From Solirubrobacteraceae bacterium (lineage in GTDB: Bacteria > Actinomycetota > Thermoleophilia > Solirubrobacterales > Solirubrobacteraceae): DNA of 64,000 bases. This document shows, piece after piece, positions 42,491 to 51,530 of the stretch. The position numbers were made by a program, and so were the translations under genes. The notes below the pieces were generated by a model, which had not been told where the DNA came from, searched no databases, and worked only from the letters and a program-made list of their open reading frames with translations. Position 1 is the first letter of the stretch, and each line of letters opens with the position of its first letter. Location of the stretch: the NCBI GenBank assembly GCA_017882375.1, contig JADGPP010000006.1, positions 1 to 64,000 of the forward strand, written 5' to 3'.

Positions 42491-43570
42491 TCAGAACACC
42501 TGCGCCCCCAGCGCCGCATGCTTCTCCAGCGCGAGCCGGCACAGCCGGTCGACGAGCTGCGGATACGCCACCCCCGACGCGGCCAGCAGCTTCGCGTACA
42601 CGCTCGTCGGCGTGAAGCCCGGCATCGTGTTCAGCTCGTTCAGCAGCACGTCCTCGCCGTCGACGAAGAAGTCCACGCGGGCCAAGCCGTCGCAGCCCGC
42701 GCGCGCGAACGCCTCCAATGCCAGCTCGCGCACCCGCTGGACCGCGCTGTCTGAGATCCGCGCCGGCACCAGCAGCTCCATTCCCCCGGTTTCGTACTTC
42801 GCCTCGAAGTCGTAGAAGTCGCCCTCGAACACGATCTCTCCCGGCGTCGACGCCAGCGCGCCGGCGCCTTGCTCACCGTGCTCGCCGCGCGGGCTGCCCA
42901 GTACGCCGCACTCGACCTCCACGCCGCTCGCCGCCGCCTCGACGATCACGCGCGTGTCGTGCGCAAACGCCGATTCGATCGCCCGCTCCAGCCCGTCCTG
43001 CCTGGTCACCTTGACGATCCCCAGCGACGATCCCAGGTGCGCCGGCTTGACGAACACCGGCAGCCCGAGGCGCATCACCTGCTCCAACAGCCTCTGGCGC
43101 CCGGCGCCCGAGAGCCGCCCCTCGCGCACATCGGCGTAAGCCACCTGCGGGATCGTTCCCGCCGCCGACATCAGCTCCTTGAACAGCACCTTGTCCATGC
43201 ACAGCGCCGACGCCGCCACGCCCGAGCCGACGTAGGGCACGTCGAGCATCTCCAGCATCCCCTGCACAGTCCCGTCCTCGCCGAAGCGCCCGTGCAGGAC
43301 CGGAAAGACGACGTCTGCGCCGAGCAGGCCGGCGCCCGGCGTCGTGCTCAGCGGCTCGCCGTCGCCATCGCGCCGCCACGCGCCGTCGCGCCCGATCTCC
43401 ACCCACACCACCTCGTGTCCGCCCGCACGCAGGCCGTCGCGCACGGCTGCTCCCGACGACAGCGACACGTCGTGCTCTGACGAGCGGCCGCCGGCCAGCA
43501 CCGCCACAGTCAGCGTGTGTCCGGCGGCTGAGCGGCTCGCGGCCGCCTGGCGCCCGTCGCGCGTCGTCAT
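42491..43570 (-). CDS. ddl: D-alanine--D-alanine ligase
   Basis: A 359-residue ATP-grasp ligase making the D-Ala-D-Ala dipeptide of peptidoglycan. Signatures: VAVLAGGRSSEHDVSLSSG, VFPVLHGRFGEDGTVQGMLE, VPYVGSGVAASALCMDKVLF, LPVFVKPAHLGSSLGIVKV, and LLNELNTMPGFTPTSVYAKL, which carries the Mg-binding E.N and the omega-loop Ser-Val-Tyr. The Asn-Thr-Met-Pro-Gly end is that of D-Ala (not D-lactate) ligases. The ATG at 43570 overlaps the stop of pknB (ATGA): the last gene in the minus-strand wall-signalling operon. Confidence 0.95.
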   Translation of the reverse strand: MTTRDGRQAAASRSAAGHTLTVAVLAGGRSSEHDVSLSSGAAVRDGLRAGGHEVVWVEIGRDGAWRRDGDGEPLSTTPGAGLLGADVVFPVLHGRFGEDGTVQGMLEMLDVPYVGSGVAASALCMDKVLFKELMSAAGTIPQVAYADVREGRLSGAGRQRLLEQVMRLGLPVFVKPAHLGSSLGIVKVTRQDGLERAIESAFAHDTRVIVEAAASGVEVECGVLGSPRGEHGEQGAGALASTPGEIVFEGDFYDFEAKYETGGMELLVPARISDSAVQRVRELALEAFARAGCDGLARVDFFVDGEDVLLNELNTMPGFTPTSVYAKLLAASGVAYPQLVDRLCRLALEKHAALGAQVF

Positions 43571-45582
43571 CCCACCGCGCCCGCCGGCGGCGTGGGCGGC
43601 GGCGTTGTCGTCGTGGTCGTGGTCGTCGGCGTCGTCGGTGTGGTCGGTGTGGTCGGTGTCGTTTCCGTTCCCTTCACGCCGACCGTCAACGTGACCGTCG
43701 AGCCCTTGCGCGCCATGTGGCCGGGCGTCGGGCTCTGTTTGAGCACGACGCCGACCTTGCTTTCTTCGCTCGTCGTCGCCGTGACAACGCTCGGCACGAA
43801 GCCCGCGCCGCCGAGCGCCGCCGAGGCCTGGGTCTCTGACTGGCCGACCACTTTCGGCACGGCGACTTCGTCAGACGCCTTCGCCACCGTCAGGTTCACC
43901 TTCGCCCCCGTGCGCACCGACGAGCCCGCCGACGGAGACTGCGAGAGCACGCTCCCCGCCGCCTGCCCGGCCGACACCTGCTGCGTCACCGTCCCCACGG
44001 CGAGGCCGACAGCCGTCAGCGCGGCTTCCGCGCCGCTCTGCGAGTCGCCCGAGACCTCCGGCACGCGCACCTGCGCCGGTCCGCTGGACACCAGCACCGA
44101 CACGGGACTGCCGACCTGCAGCTCCGTGCCCGCCGGCGGTTCGGTGCCGATCACGCGTCCTTGCGCGACCTTCGCGTTGGGCTGTTCCTTGCTCGTCGGC
44201 TGAAAGCCCGCCTTGCGCAGCCGGCTGAGCGCCTGCGCGGCGGTCAGCCCTTCGACGCTCGCCAGCGCGGCGCTGCCAGGGCCGCTGGAGACCACGATGC
44301 TCACGCTCGCGCCGCTGTCGACCCTCCTGCCACCGGTCGGCGACTGCCTGATCACGCGCCCGCTGGCGACCGACGCGCTCGACGACAGCGACGGCACGGC
44401 GCTCAGCCCGACCGACCGCAGCTTCGCCGAGGCCGCCTGTTCGGTTTCGCCGGTCACGTTCGGCACGCTCACCTGGCGCGTCGAGGAGGAGAGCAGCAGC
44501 ACGCCCGCCACGATCGCGCCCACGACCAGCGCCGCCAGCAGGCCCCACAGCAGCACCCGCTGGATTCCCGGACCGTCGCCCGCGCCCGGGTCCTCGTCGT
44601 CACCGTCGCTCGCCAGCAGCATCGCTCCCGTCGCCGGCGGCCCTCCGTCGTGCGCCTGGCCCGCCGGCGCCGGTGCCGGCGCGCCGTAGCCGTGCTCGCT
44701 CTGCGTCGCACCCGCCACGACCGCGCCGGCCGAGGCCGGCAGCGCCTGGCGCTCGCGCACCAGCGCGGCGATGAACTCGTCTGCGTCGGCGTAGCGCTGC
44801 GCCGGGTCCTTCGCCAGCGCGCGCAGCACCAGCGGATCCAGCGCCGGCGGCAACGACGGGTTGACCTCGCTCGGCGGGCGCGCCTGCGCGGAGACCTGCT
44901 TGAAGGCGATCGCCACGGCCGTCTCGCCGTCGAACGGCACCACTCCCGTCAGCAGCTCGTAGAGGATCACGCCGATCGAGTACAGATCCGAGGCGCCGCT
45001 GACCACGTAGCCCTGCGCCTGCTCGGGGGAGAGGTACTGCGCGGTTCCCATGATCGACCCCGTCAGCGTCATGTCCGAGGCACCCGCGCGCGCGATCCCG
45101 AAGTCGGTGACCCGCGCGCGCCCCTCCTCGTCGATGATCACGTTGTGTGGCTTCAGATCTCGGTGCACGACGCCGCGACGGTGCGCGAAGCGCGCGGCGC
45201 GGAGGATCTGGATGACGATGTCGATCGCCTGAGCGGGGTCCAGCGGACCCTGCTCGCGCACGATCGTCTTCAGCGAGCGCCCGGCGACGTACTCCATCGC
45301 GATGTAGTACGTGCCTTCCCACTCGCCGCGGTCGAAGATCCCCACGATGTTCTGATGCGACAGGCCCGCCGCGCTCGACGCCTCGCGACGGAAGCGCTCG
45401 ACGAACTCCTGATCCTCGGCGAAGTGGTGGTGCAGCAGCTTCACCGCCACCTGCCTGCCGAGCAGCTGGTCTTCGGCCAGGTAGACGTCGGCCATCCCGC
45501 CCGAGCCCACGCGCGAGATCACTTTGTAGCGGCCGTCGATGATCGTGTCCGGCTCAACCACCAGACGCCCCCTTGCGCTCAT
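43567..45582 (-). CDS. pknB: PASTA-domain Ser/Thr protein kinase
   Basis: A 671-residue membrane kinase controlling growth and division in response to muropeptides or lipid II. Kinase domain at about residues 15-275: RVGSGGMADVYLAEDQ, VAVKLLHHHF, VVHRDLKPHNVII, TDFGIARAG, SPEQAQG. One helix is near 345-365 (VLLWGLLAALVVGAIVAGVL). Four exported PASTA repeats follow (starting VSVPNVTGETE, ALASVEGLT, VRVPEVSGDS and VAVPKVVGQS), and the tail is a run of Thr and Pro (PTTPTTPTTTT). The second PASTA unit lacks the usual 'VP' opening. The ATG at 45582 overlaps the PBP stop. It sits in the classic FHA-PP2C-PBP-PknB operon. Confidence 0.95.
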   Translation of the reverse strand: MSARGRLVVEPDTIIDGRYKVISRVGSGGMADVYLAEDQLLGRQVAVKLLHHHFAEDQEFVERFRREASSAAGLSHQNIVGIFDRGEWEGTYYIAMEYVAGRSLKTIVREQGPLDPAQAIDIVIQILRAARFAHRRGVVHRDLKPHNVIIDEEGRARVTDFGIARAGASDMTLTGSIMGTAQYLSPEQAQGYVVSGASDLYSIGVILYELLTGVVPFDGETAVAIAFKQVSAQARPPSEVNPSLPPALDPLVLRALAKDPAQRYADADEFIAALVRERQALPASAGAVVAGATQSEHGYGAPAPAPAGQAHDGGPPATGAMLLASDGDDEDPGAGDGPGIQRVLLWGLLAALVVGAIVAGVLLLSSSTRQVSVPNVTGETEQAASAKLRSVGLSAVPSLSSSASVASGRVIRQSPTGGRRVDSGASVSIVVSSGPGSAALASVEGLTAAQALSRLRKAGFQPTSKEQPNAKVAQGRVIGTEPPAGTELQVGSPVSVLVSSGPAQVRVPEVSGDSQSGAEAALTAVGLAVGTVTQQVSAGQAAGSVLSQSPSAGSSVRTGAKVNLTVAKASDEVAVPKVVGQSETQASAALGGAGFVPSVVTATTSEESKVGVVLKQSPTPGHMARKGSTVTLTVGVKGTETTPTTPTTPTTPTTTTTTTTPPPTPPAGAVG

Positions 45583-47030
45583 TCATGCAGCAGCCTTTCC
45601 ATGACTTCCCTGGCGATCGGCGCAGCGAACGCCCCGCCCTGGCCGGGCACGCCCTTCAGCGTCACCGCGATCGCCACCTTCGGCGCCGACGCCGGCGCGA
45701 ACGCGATGAACCACACGTTGTTGATCGCCGTGCCGATCTGCGTCTCAGCCGTGCCCGTCTTGCCCGCGACCCGCACTCCCGCGATCTGCGCCGCCGTGCC
45801 CGTGCCTTCATTCACCACAGCTTCCATCATCGCTGTGACGGCGGCTGCCGTGGACGGCTTCATCACCACCGACTGCACGTGCGGTGAGATGCGCTCGGTC
45901 GTGCGGCCGTCCGGATCGACGATCCGGTCTGTCATGTGCGGAACCATCAGCCGCCCGCGGTTGGCGACCGCCGCCGCGACCTCCGCCATCTGCAGCGGCG
46001 TCACCTCGAGTTTGTCCTGCCCGATGCCCATTCGCCCGACGTCCACCTGCGAGCTCGTCGGCGAGATCAGCCGCGCGCCGCTGTACTCGCCGCTGGAGGA
46101 CATCTCTTCCACCGGGTAATCCAGCTGCGGCTTGCGGCCGAAGCCGAAGCGACGCATGTAGCGCGCCATCGTCCGCTTGCCCAGCCGCTCGGCGACCTGC
46201 GCCCAAACCGTGTTGACCGATTTGGCCAGCCCCTGCGTCAGCGTGACCGGCCCGAGGCTCTCGTTTTCGTCGTTCTGCAGCGGCACGCCCGAGATCAGCA
46301 CGTCGTTGCGACCGTCGACCGTCGATTCCTGCGTGAACGCGCCCGAGTCGATCGCCGCCGTCGCCGTGACCACCTTGAAGCTCGATCCCGGCGCGTAGCC
46401 GAACTGCGTCGCGCGGTCGACCAGCGGCTTGCCGCTGGGGCTCTTCGCCAGGCGTTCATAGGTCTTTGTCGATCGCAGATCGTTGGGGTTGTACGCCGGC
46501 GAAGAGGCCATCACGCGCACCGCGCCGCTGCGCGGTTCCAGCGCCACCACCGCGCCTTCGTGTCCGGCGAGCGCCTTGTTCGCCACCTGCTGGGCGTTCG
46601 GGTCGAGCGTCGTGACGACCTCGTTGCCCTGTCGTTTCTTGCCCTGAAGCTGATCGAGGATCGTCTGCAGGTTCGTGCCCGCCTGGCCGTTGAGCGTCGC
46701 ATTGCGATAGTGCTCCAGACCCGTGCGACCGAGGTCGGTGAAGTAGTAGCCGATCGCGTGCGCGAACTCGTCGCCCGTCGGGTACGCGCGTTCGAACACG
46801 CTTTCCGAGCGGCTCGACGCCGCCGAGCGCACGCTGCGCGCCAGCACCGTGCCGTCCGCCGCGAGGATCCTGCCGCGGTCGATCCGCTGCTGCTCCAGCA
46901 GCGAGCGCGCGTTCAGCGGGTTGTCGCGCAGCGACTTCGCTTCGAAGATCGTCCAGCGCGAGGTGAACGCGAGCAGCACCGCGAACATCACGATCACCAG
47001 CCCGAACAGGCGCACGATCGGCTCGTTCAT
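45579..47030 (-). CDS. pbpA: Class B penicillin-binding protein (PbpA/FtsI-like transpeptidase)
   Basis: A 483-residue, membrane-anchored transpeptidase that cross-links peptidoglycan. An N-terminal helix (IVRLFGLVIVMFAVLLAFTS) precedes a dimerisation domain (RIDRGRILAADGTVLARSV) and the penicillin-binding domain. The three active-site motifs are GYAPGSSFKVVTA (SxxK), AKSVNTVW (SxN) and VAGKTGTAETQ (KTG). The ATG at 47030 overlaps the PP2C stop (ATGA) and the stop overlaps the pknB start. In mycobacteria rodA lies directly before pbpA; here no SEDS gene is present, so the partner glycosyltransferase must be encoded elsewhere. Confidence 0.93.
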   Translation of the reverse strand: MNEPIVRLFGLVIVMFAVLLAFTSRWTIFEAKSLRDNPLNARSLLEQQRIDRGRILAADGTVLARSVRSAASSRSESVFERAYPTGDEFAHAIGYYFTDLGRTGLEHYRNATLNGQAGTNLQTILDQLQGKKRQGNEVVTTLDPNAQQVANKALAGHEGAVVALEPRSGAVRVMASSPAYNPNDLRSTKTYERLAKSPSGKPLVDRATQFGYAPGSSFKVVTATAAIDSGAFTQESTVDGRNDVLISGVPLQNDENESLGPVTLTQGLAKSVNTVWAQVAERLGKRTMARYMRRFGFGRKPQLDYPVEEMSSSGEYSGARLISPTSSQVDVGRMGIGQDKLEVTPLQMAEVAAAVANRGRLMVPHMTDRIVDPDGRTTERISPHVQSVVMKPSTAAAVTAMMEAVVNEGTGTAAQIAGVRVAGKTGTAETQIGTAINNVWFIAFAPASAPKVAIAVTLKGVPGQGGAFAAPIAREVMERLLHE

Positions 47031-48307
47031 TCCAGCTGTCCCAGTTCCAGGCTGCGCACCAGCGTGCCCGCGTTCGCTTCCGAGCGCAGCGAGTGGTCGA
47101 GCAGCGTGTGGCGCCGCTCCGGCGTCAGCGTCGACGCGCTCACTCCCGAGACGTAGTCGCTGCTGTACAGCGCCACGTTGCCCGGCAGGCGAAACGGAAC
47201 GCCGCGAAACACCGTCACGAGCCCGCGGTCGTTCGTGCCGATGAAGTACACCGACTGCAGCGCCACGTATGCGCCGGCGCCGATCACCGCCAGAATCGCC
47301 GCGACCACCGCCAGCGTCGCGGCGCGCCGCAGGCGCACGCGACGACGCCCGGAGCCCTTGCCGTTCGGCGACGGGCGGCGCGGCCGGCGCGCGACGACGG
47401 GCCGGTCGGCCGGCGGCGCGCTGGCCGCAGACGCCCTGGCCGCCGTCGTGTCCGGCGGCGCGCTGGCCGCAGACGCCGTGGCCGCCGTCGTGTCCGCCGG
47501 CGCGGCGGCCGGGCCAGCGGCCGCCAGCGCCAGCGAAACGCTCGCCGGCTGTACCGCGGGGGCCTCTTCGGTCAGTGGTGCGGCGCTCGCGTCGAGCTCC
47601 TCCAGGCGCAGCAGCACCACCGTGATGTTGTCCCGGCCCCCCGCCTCGTTGGCCGCCGTGATCAACGCCTCGCCCTTGTCGCGCAGCGACTCGTGCGCAG
47701 CCAGCAGCTCGGCGAGGCGATCCTCTGCGACCATCGTCGTGAGCCCGTCGCTGCACAGCAGGTACACGTCGCCGTCGCGCGCTGAGTACGAGCGTGTGTC
47801 TACCTCGACCGCCCCCTCCGGCCCGAGTGCACGCGTTATCACCGACCGCTGCGGATGCTCGACGGCTTCCTCGGGAGTCAGGCGCCCCTGGCGCAGCAGC
47901 TCGTCGACAAGCGAGTGGTCGTCGGTCAGGCGCAGCAGCTCGCCGTCGCGAAAGCGGTAGGCGCGGCTGTCGCCGACGTGTGCGATCGACACGTCGCGCT
48001 CGCCCACGTACACGGCGGTGAGCGTCGTGCCCATGCCCGCCTGCTCGGCGTGGCTGTGCGACAGCTCGTGGATGCGCGAGTTGGCGTCGCGAGCGAGCGT
48101 CGCGAGCGCCGACTCCGGCTCAGAGGCGTCGTGCAGGCCGCCCTGAAAGGACTCCACGGCCAGGCGCGAGGCCACCTCCCCGGCCTGCGCACCGCCCATC
48201 CCGTCGGCGACGACGAACAGCGGCGCGCGCGCCAGCAGCGAGTCCTCGTTGGCCCGGCGCTGTCGCCCGGTGTCCGTCCCCGCGTACTGCTCGGCCACCC
48301 GCAACAC
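47027..48307 (-). CDS. pstP: PP2C-family Ser/Thr phosphatase with membrane ectodomain
   Basis: A 426-residue protein phosphatase that reverses kinase action in this operon. The PP2C domain (residues about 5-240) has RRANEDSLLA, FVVADGMGGAQAGEVAS, GMGTTLTAVYV, AHVGDSRAYRFRDGEL, LCSDGLTTMV and GGRDNITVVL, which include all metal-binding Asp residues. An Ala/Pro/Thr linker (carrying a 14-residue tandem duplication) leads to one helix (LAVVAAILAVIGAGAYVALQ) and an exported domain of about 90 residues (GLVTVFRGVPFRLPGNVALY), like mycobacterial PstP. The start is GTG 48307, one base after the stop of the FHA gene. Confidence 0.93.
   Translation of the reverse strand: MLRVAEQYAGTDTGRQRRANEDSLLARAPLFVVADGMGGAQAGEVASRLAVESFQGGLHDASEPESALATLARDANSRIHELSHSHAEQAGMGTTLTAVYVGERDVSIAHVGDSRAYRFRDGELLRLTDDHSLVDELLRQGRLTPEEAVEHPQRSVITRALGPEGAVEVDTRSYSARDGDVYLLCSDGLTTMVAEDRLAELLAAHESLRDKGEALITAANEAGGRDNITVVLLRLEELDASAAPLTEEAPAVQPASVSLALAAAGPAAAPADTTAATASAASAPPDTTAARASAASAPPADRPVVARRPRRPSPNGKGSGRRRVRLRRAATLAVVAAILAVIGAGAYVALQSVYFIGTNDRGLVTVFRGVPFRLPGNVALYSSDYVSGVSASTLTPERRHTLLDHSLRSEANAGTLVRSLELGQLE
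47411..47494. repeat. Tandem 42-bp duplication in the phosphatase linker
   Basis: Two 42-bp units (47411-47452 and 47453-47494), beginning CGGCGGCGCGCTGGCCGCAG, differ at a single base. A third, diverged copy seems to begin right after. The unit is a whole number of codons, lengthening the Ala/Pro/Thr linker between the cytoplasmic phosphatase domain and the membrane helix without a frameshift. Confidence 0.85.
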
Positions 48308-48308
48308 G

Positions 48309-48818
48309 TCAATCGACCTCGAAGGTGAATTCGCTGTCGCCGATGCGCACGCGGTCCCCCGGGTGCAGCGGCCGCGGCGACTGCAGCACCTCCTCGTTGA
48401 GGTACGTGCCGTTGGTCGAGCCGAGGTCCTCGATCACGACGATGTTGCCCTGCTCGTAGATGCGCGCGTGACGCGAGGAGGCGAACGGGTCCTCCAGGCG
48501 GATCTCCGCGCGATCGCCGCGCCCCAGCACGAGGTCGCCGTCGATGTCGTAGATCATCCCCGAATCGTGTCCGGGGGCGCGGACGACGACGAGCTGCGGC
48601 GAGCGATGCGCGACGTCGGCGCCGACCACCGCCGAGGCCGAGTGCAGGCCCGTGGCGTCGGCGGGCGGCGGCGCTTGCAACCCGCGCTCGGCCGCGAGCG
48701 CGCCCTCGCCGCCGCGCAGGTCGCGCCGCGCGCTGCGCGCCACCCACAGCACGAACAGGTACAGCACGGCGAGGAAGCCGAACTTCAACGCGACCGATAC
48801 AGGCGCGAGCGTCGTCAT
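48309..48818 (-). CDS. fhaB: Membrane-anchored FHA-domain protein (FhaB/FipA-like)
   Basis: A 169-residue protein. The N-terminal helix (ALKFGFLAVLYLFVLWVARS) anchors a C-terminal cytoplasmic FHA domain (residues about 70-169): LVLGRGDRAEIRLEDPFASS, then SRHARIYEQGN, IEDLGSTNGTYLNEE and RVRIGDSEFTFEVD. FHA domains bind phospho-threonine, here presumably on PknB or its targets; the mycobacterial equivalent (FipA) is a division-related PknB substrate. The ATG overlaps the stop of the preceding FHA gene (ATGA) and the phosphatase start follows the stop by one base. Confidence 0.9.
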   Translation of the reverse strand: MTTLAPVSVALKFGFLAVLYLFVLWVARSARRDLRGGEGALAAERGLQAPPPADATGLHSASAVVGADVAHRSPQLVVVRAPGHDSGMIYDIDGDLVLGRGDRAEIRLEDPFASSRHARIYEQGNIVVIEDLGSTNGTYLNEEVLQSPRPLHPGDRVRIGDSEFTFEVD

Positions 48819-49594
48819 CCAAGCTCGAAGACGATCTCCGTCGAGCCCAGCTCGACGTGGTCTCCAGCGTGCAGCGGCTGCGCGTCTGAAAGCGCACGGC
48901 CGTTCAGGCGCACGCCGTTGGTCGAGCCGAGGTCGGCGACCGTCCAGCCCCCCGCGCCCGGCCTGATCTCCGCGTGTCGTCGTGAGATGCCGGAGTCGTC
49001 GAGCACGATGTCGCAGTCGCGGCTGCGCCCGATCGTCGCGCCTCTCGGCGGAACCGGCAGACGCCTCCCGGCCACCACGACGAGCGCTCGCGTCGGTCGG
49101 TCCTGGGCCTCGGCCACCTGTCCGCGCACGCGCGCTGAGGTGCTGTAGATCATCGTTTCGCCATGCTCTGAGATCGGCTCGGCCTCCTGCGCCGCTGCAC
49201 CGTGGGCCTCGTCACTGTGACCGCCCGGGCGGACCAACTGCGCCTGGATGCCGAATTCGCCGAGTGCCAGCCGCTCGTCGGTGTGGAAGGTGATGATCGG
49301 GCTCGCCGTCAGGATCAGCTCCTCGCGGCGTGCGTGCTCGAGCAGATACGCGCACAGCTCGTCGATCACCTCGTGCTCCACGCCCTCGTAGCGAGCTCGA
49401 TCCTCCGGCGAGAGCCACACCGAGTACTCGTTCGGCGCATACACGCGCGAGACCGACATCGTGCGGTGCTCGTCCATCTCGCGCGCGAGCTTGCGTGCGA
49501 GTTCCATCGGGCGCACCTCCGATCGAAACAGGCGCCCGAAGGTGCCCTCGACGAGGTTGGCGATCGTGGTCTCGACGCTCTTGAGGACGTTCAT
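48815..49594 (-). CDS. fhaA: DUF3662 and FHA-domain protein (FhaA-like)
   Basis: A 259-residue cytoplasmic protein. The N-terminal DUF3662 domain (residues about 1-120) begins MNVLKSVETTIANLVEGTFG and contains FRSEVRPMELARKLAREMD and YAPNEYSVWLSPEDRARYE. The C-terminal FHA domain (about 170-259) has ATIGRSRDCDIVLDDSGISR, SRRHAEI, and DLGSTNGVRLNG. In mycobacteria FhaA binds the phosphorylated pseudokinase domain of MviN and restrains lipid II flipping. The ATG at 49594 is the first codon of the conserved N-terminus. First gene of the minus-strand operon fhaA-fhaB-pstP-pbpA-pknB-ddl. Confidence 0.93.
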   Translation of the reverse strand: MNVLKSVETTIANLVEGTFGRLFRSEVRPMELARKLAREMDEHRTMSVSRVYAPNEYSVWLSPEDRARYEGVEHEVIDELCAYLLEHARREELILTASPIITFHTDERLALGEFGIQAQLVRPGGHSDEAHGAAAQEAEPISEHGETMIYSTSARVRGQVAEAQDRPTRALVVVAGRRLPVPPRGATIGRSRDCDIVLDDSGISRRHAEIRPGAGGWTVADLGSTNGVRLNGRALSDAQPLHAGDHVELGSTEIVFELG

Positions 49595-49700
49595 AGGCTG
49601 ACTTGGGTTACGGCACGGCCCGCCGACCGCAACCGAGCGATCGGAGATCGGCGCTGCACCCGATCCGCGGGGCTTGGTCGAGCCGTGAGGCCATGCTACG

Positions 49701-51479
49701 TCAGACCGGGCCGCGCAGAGCGCGGGCGGCGACGGCGAGCGCGCCGCCCAGCACGGCTCCGACGATCGCGCCGTGCGGGCTGGCCTGCACGGTGTGGCCC
49801 TGCACGCTCGCGTCGAGCATCGGCGCCACCACCGCCAGCGCCGTCGACCAGACGGTCGCAGCGACGGCGTCCAGCGCCGCATTGCGCCCGCGCACGAGCA
49901 CCGGCAGAAGCACCGCACCGCCCGCCCACAGCGCCGCGCCGAGCAGCACGCCGAGGCTCAGCAGCGGTCCGATCACGTGCACGGCGGCCGTGTTCAGCGA
50001 ACTCTCCCAGGCTGCCCGCGCGGGCGTGTGTCCGGGTGGACCCAGCCACAGGCGGCGCGCGAGCAGCGGCTCGGCGAGCACCAGCCACCAGTAGCCGACC
50101 GCCGCGAAGGCAGCGCGCATGCGCCAGCGCCTGGCCTGTCCGGCGATCGCCGGGAACGCTCCAGCGAGGCCGACGACGCCGAGCGCCGGGGCCAGCGCGC
50201 AGAGCAACCACCCGCCCGAACCGCCCTGCGCCCTGCGCCCGACCGGCAGCAGGACGATCGGCGCCAGCGCCGCGAGCACCAGCAATCCGACTCCGGCGCG
50301 CCCTGCCACCGTCTGCCACACCGCCAGCGCCAGCGCCAGAGCCAGCCAGACCACGCGCGGCAGGCCCCAGCCTTCCGCCTGGAAGCTTGGCTTCAGGACG
50401 GCCGGCGCCAGCGCCGCCTGCCCGTGCGCCACGGGCGCGTCCTCGCCGATGGCCGTCGCCGGCGCCGGCCCGCCCGGCGGCTGCTGCGGCGGTTGCGGCT
50501 GTCGCCGCGCGGGCTCAGACAGGCGTCTGTCGCGCCGGCGTGTGTGCGCGACGATACGCGGGGCGCCCGGGGCCGGGGCTTCGCCGAGCGCCTGCTCCAG
50601 CGCGGCGTCGAGCTCCGCCAGCGTCCCTCGAGCCGCCGGCGAGCGATGCAGGCACAGGTCGATCGTCTGCGCGAGCGCGCGTGGCAGGTCACGGCGGGCG
50701 CGCGCAAGCGGGCGAATCGGACGGCCGATGCGCCGCGCGGTCTCCGCCGGCGTGGCGCCGCGGACCGGATTGAATCCGCACAGGGCCTCGTACAGCACGA
50801 GCGCCAGCGAGTACACGTCGACTGGCTCGCCCGCCTCGCGGCCCTCGCTCTGCTCCGGCGCCATGTAGGCCAGCGTGCCGAGCACGTCGCCGGTGCGCGT
50901 GAGCACGTCCTGACCGCTCAGATGCGCGCCGCCGAAGTCGGTCAGCTTGGCCACGCCGCCGAGCGCCTCCGGCGCCGGTGCGTGCGGATCGGGATGGCGC
51001 GGGACGAGCACGTTGTGCGGCTTGACGTCGCGGTGGACGACCCCGCGCGAATGGGCGTGCGCCAGGGCGCTGCACAGCGCCCTGGCGATCGCCAGCACCT
51101 CTTCGTCGGCCAGCGCGTCGTCGGCGATCAGCTGCGCCAGCGTGTCGCCGTCGACCAGCTCGGAGATCAGGTAGAAGGCGTCCTGCACGGGACACGCCTC
51201 ATACAGCGCCACGATCGCCGGGTGCGCCAGGCGCGCGCTCGCGAGCGCCTCGCGCGTGACCCGCTCGGCGTCCTCGCCGGGGGCGAGCGCGACGCGCTTG
51301 ACGGCCACCTCGCGGTGCAGCTGCTCGTCGTGCGCGCTCCAGACCACACCGAAGCCGCCCGCGCCGAGGCGCTCGCGCAGGCGGTAGCGGCCGAGGACCA
51401 GCGCGTCGGCGCCGGGCCCGTCCGTCCACGCGTCGCGGGCGCGCGGTTGGCGAGAGTGCACGAGAGTCTGCGAGTCCAC
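49701..51479 (-). CDS. Ser/Thr protein kinase with polytopic membrane C-terminus
   Basis: A 592-residue protein. Kinase domain at about residues 30-295: LGAGGFGVVWSAHDEQ, VAVKRVALA, VVHRDVKPHNVLV, LTDFGGAHL (DFG) and MAPEQSEG. A Pro/Gln-rich stretch (RRQPQPPQQPPGG) is followed by a hydrophobic region with about six helices (from VVWLALALALAVWQTVAGRA to GAIVGAVLGGALAVAARAL), unlike the usual single-helix receptor kinase. There is no ectodomain of size, so it may sense membrane state or be tethered at division sites. It lies upstream of fhaA on the same strand (106-bp gap) and is divergent from the gene at 51623. Confidence 0.88.
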   Translation of the reverse strand: MDSQTLVHSRQPRARDAWTDGPGADALVLGRYRLRERLGAGGFGVVWSAHDEQLHREVAVKRVALAPGEDAERVTREALASARLAHPAIVALYEACPVQDAFYLISELVDGDTLAQLIADDALADEEVLAIARALCSALAHAHSRGVVHRDVKPHNVLVPRHPDPHAPAPEALGGVAKLTDFGGAHLSGQDVLTRTGDVLGTLAYMAPEQSEGREAGEPVDVYSLALVLYEALCGFNPVRGATPAETARRIGRPIRPLARARRDLPRALAQTIDLCLHRSPAARGTLAELDAALEQALGEAPAPGAPRIVAHTRRRDRRLSEPARRQPQPPQQPPGGPAPATAIGEDAPVAHGQAALAPAVLKPSFQAEGWGLPRVVWLALALALAVWQTVAGRAGVGLLVLAALAPIVLLPVGRRAQGGSGGWLLCALAPALGVVGLAGAFPAIAGQARRWRMRAAFAAVGYWWLVLAEPLLARRLWLGPPGHTPARAAWESSLNTAAVHVIGPLLSLGVLLGAALWAGGAVLLPVLVRGRNAALDAVAATVWSTALAVVAPMLDASVQGHTVQASPHGAIVGAVLGGALAVAARALRGPV

Positions 51480-51512
51480 CGGGTCCTGCGTTCGCCGCCC
51501 TGCGGTCCTGTC

Positions 51513-51530
51513 CCTCCCGCGCGCGGGAGG
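51513..51530. promoter_or_regulatory. Perfect 18-bp palindrome between divergent genes
   Basis: CCTCCCGCG followed directly by CGCGGGAGG, a perfect inverted repeat with no spacer, 34 bases from the kinase start (51479) and about 90 bases before the divergent gene at 51623. It could be an operator shared by the two promoters. No regulator is known for it, and in such GC-rich DNA chance cannot be ruled out. Confidence 0.35.
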
